Part shown: piece by piece, positions 29,058 through 29,072 of the stretch
Layout of the letters: the number at the start of each line of letters is the position of its first letter
Numbering within the stretch: position 1 is the stretch's first letter
DNA from: Pyrolobus sp964613695
GTDB taxonomy: Archaea; Thermoproteota; Thermoprotei_A; Sulfolobales; Pyrodictiaceae
NCBI GenBank assembly: GCA_964613695.1
Contig: CAZTIR010000014.1
Location: 1-29,072 of the forward strand
Length of the DNA: 29,072 bases
Direction: 5' to 3'
Made by a program: the position numbers and the translations under genes
The notes under the pieces: model-generated
Database searches by the model: none
What the model was told of the DNA's origin: nothing
Seen by the model: only the letters and a program-made list of their open reading frames with translations

Positions 29058-29072
29058 CTATACAAGGAGCGG

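Overview
The window looks like chromosomal DNA of a hyperthermophilic crenarchaeon, most likely Desulfurococcales and close to the Pyrodictium/Pyrolobus/Hyperthermus group. The reasons are archaeal-type EF-2, TFB, Gar1, RNase HII and TtuA-like proteins, frequent GTG and TTG starts, heavy use of AGG and ATA codons, TATA-box promoters very close to starts, and overlapping genes. The genus is inferred from overall character; no database comparison was made.

Layout. 1-5050: the N-terminal end of a Tat-exported protein (minus), divergent from a winged-helix regulator and a small acidic protein; then an MFS transporter, a TtuA/Ncs6-type tRNA thiolase and, convergent to it, a PflA/PflX-like radical SAM enzyme. 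5170-7627: a small unknown protein, a one-helix membrane protein, and a minus-strand operon encoding a roadblock/zinc-ribbon/membrane protein, an unknown protein and a C2H2 zinc-finger protein. 7731-11262: a ferritin-like/VIT1 fusion, then a CRISPR-linked pair: a Csx1 protein (CARF plus HEPN) convergent with Cas6. Cas6 is translationally coupled to a ubiquitin-like ThiS/MoaD/SAMP protein. There is no CRISPR array or other cas gene here. 11371-12544: a Gar1-TFB operon.

12748-18176: a tightly overlapping operon for a BMP-family (nucleoside/nucleobase-type) ABC importer (binding protein, double ATPase, two permeases) that runs into RNase HII. 18136-23966: a YkgJ-type cysteine-cluster protein, a very large unrecognised beta-rich protein (about 800 residues), nicotinate phosphoribosyltransferase, a thioredoxin and an unknown cysteine-containing protein. 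24077-28918: a dihydropteroate synthase-like protein, an aldo/keto reductase and elongation factor 2.

Between genes, the most interesting signals are two candidate C/D box small RNAs (near 11311-11366 and 28985-29057), both on the plus strand and each placed about 25 bases after a TATA box beside a divergent minus-strand gene. There are also several operator-like palindromes: GTTAAC and AATATT pairs with exact 10-base periodicity ahead of the winged-helix gene, a GTTAAAC/GTTTAAAC inverted repeat ahead of the ABC operon, and a repeated GGCTGGGT element in front of both nicotinate phosphoribosyltransferase and thioredoxin. Several divergent gene pairs appear to share one near-palindromic TATA element. 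No tRNA, rRNA, insertion sequence or CRISPR array was seen, and no stretch over 300 bases lacks a gene.
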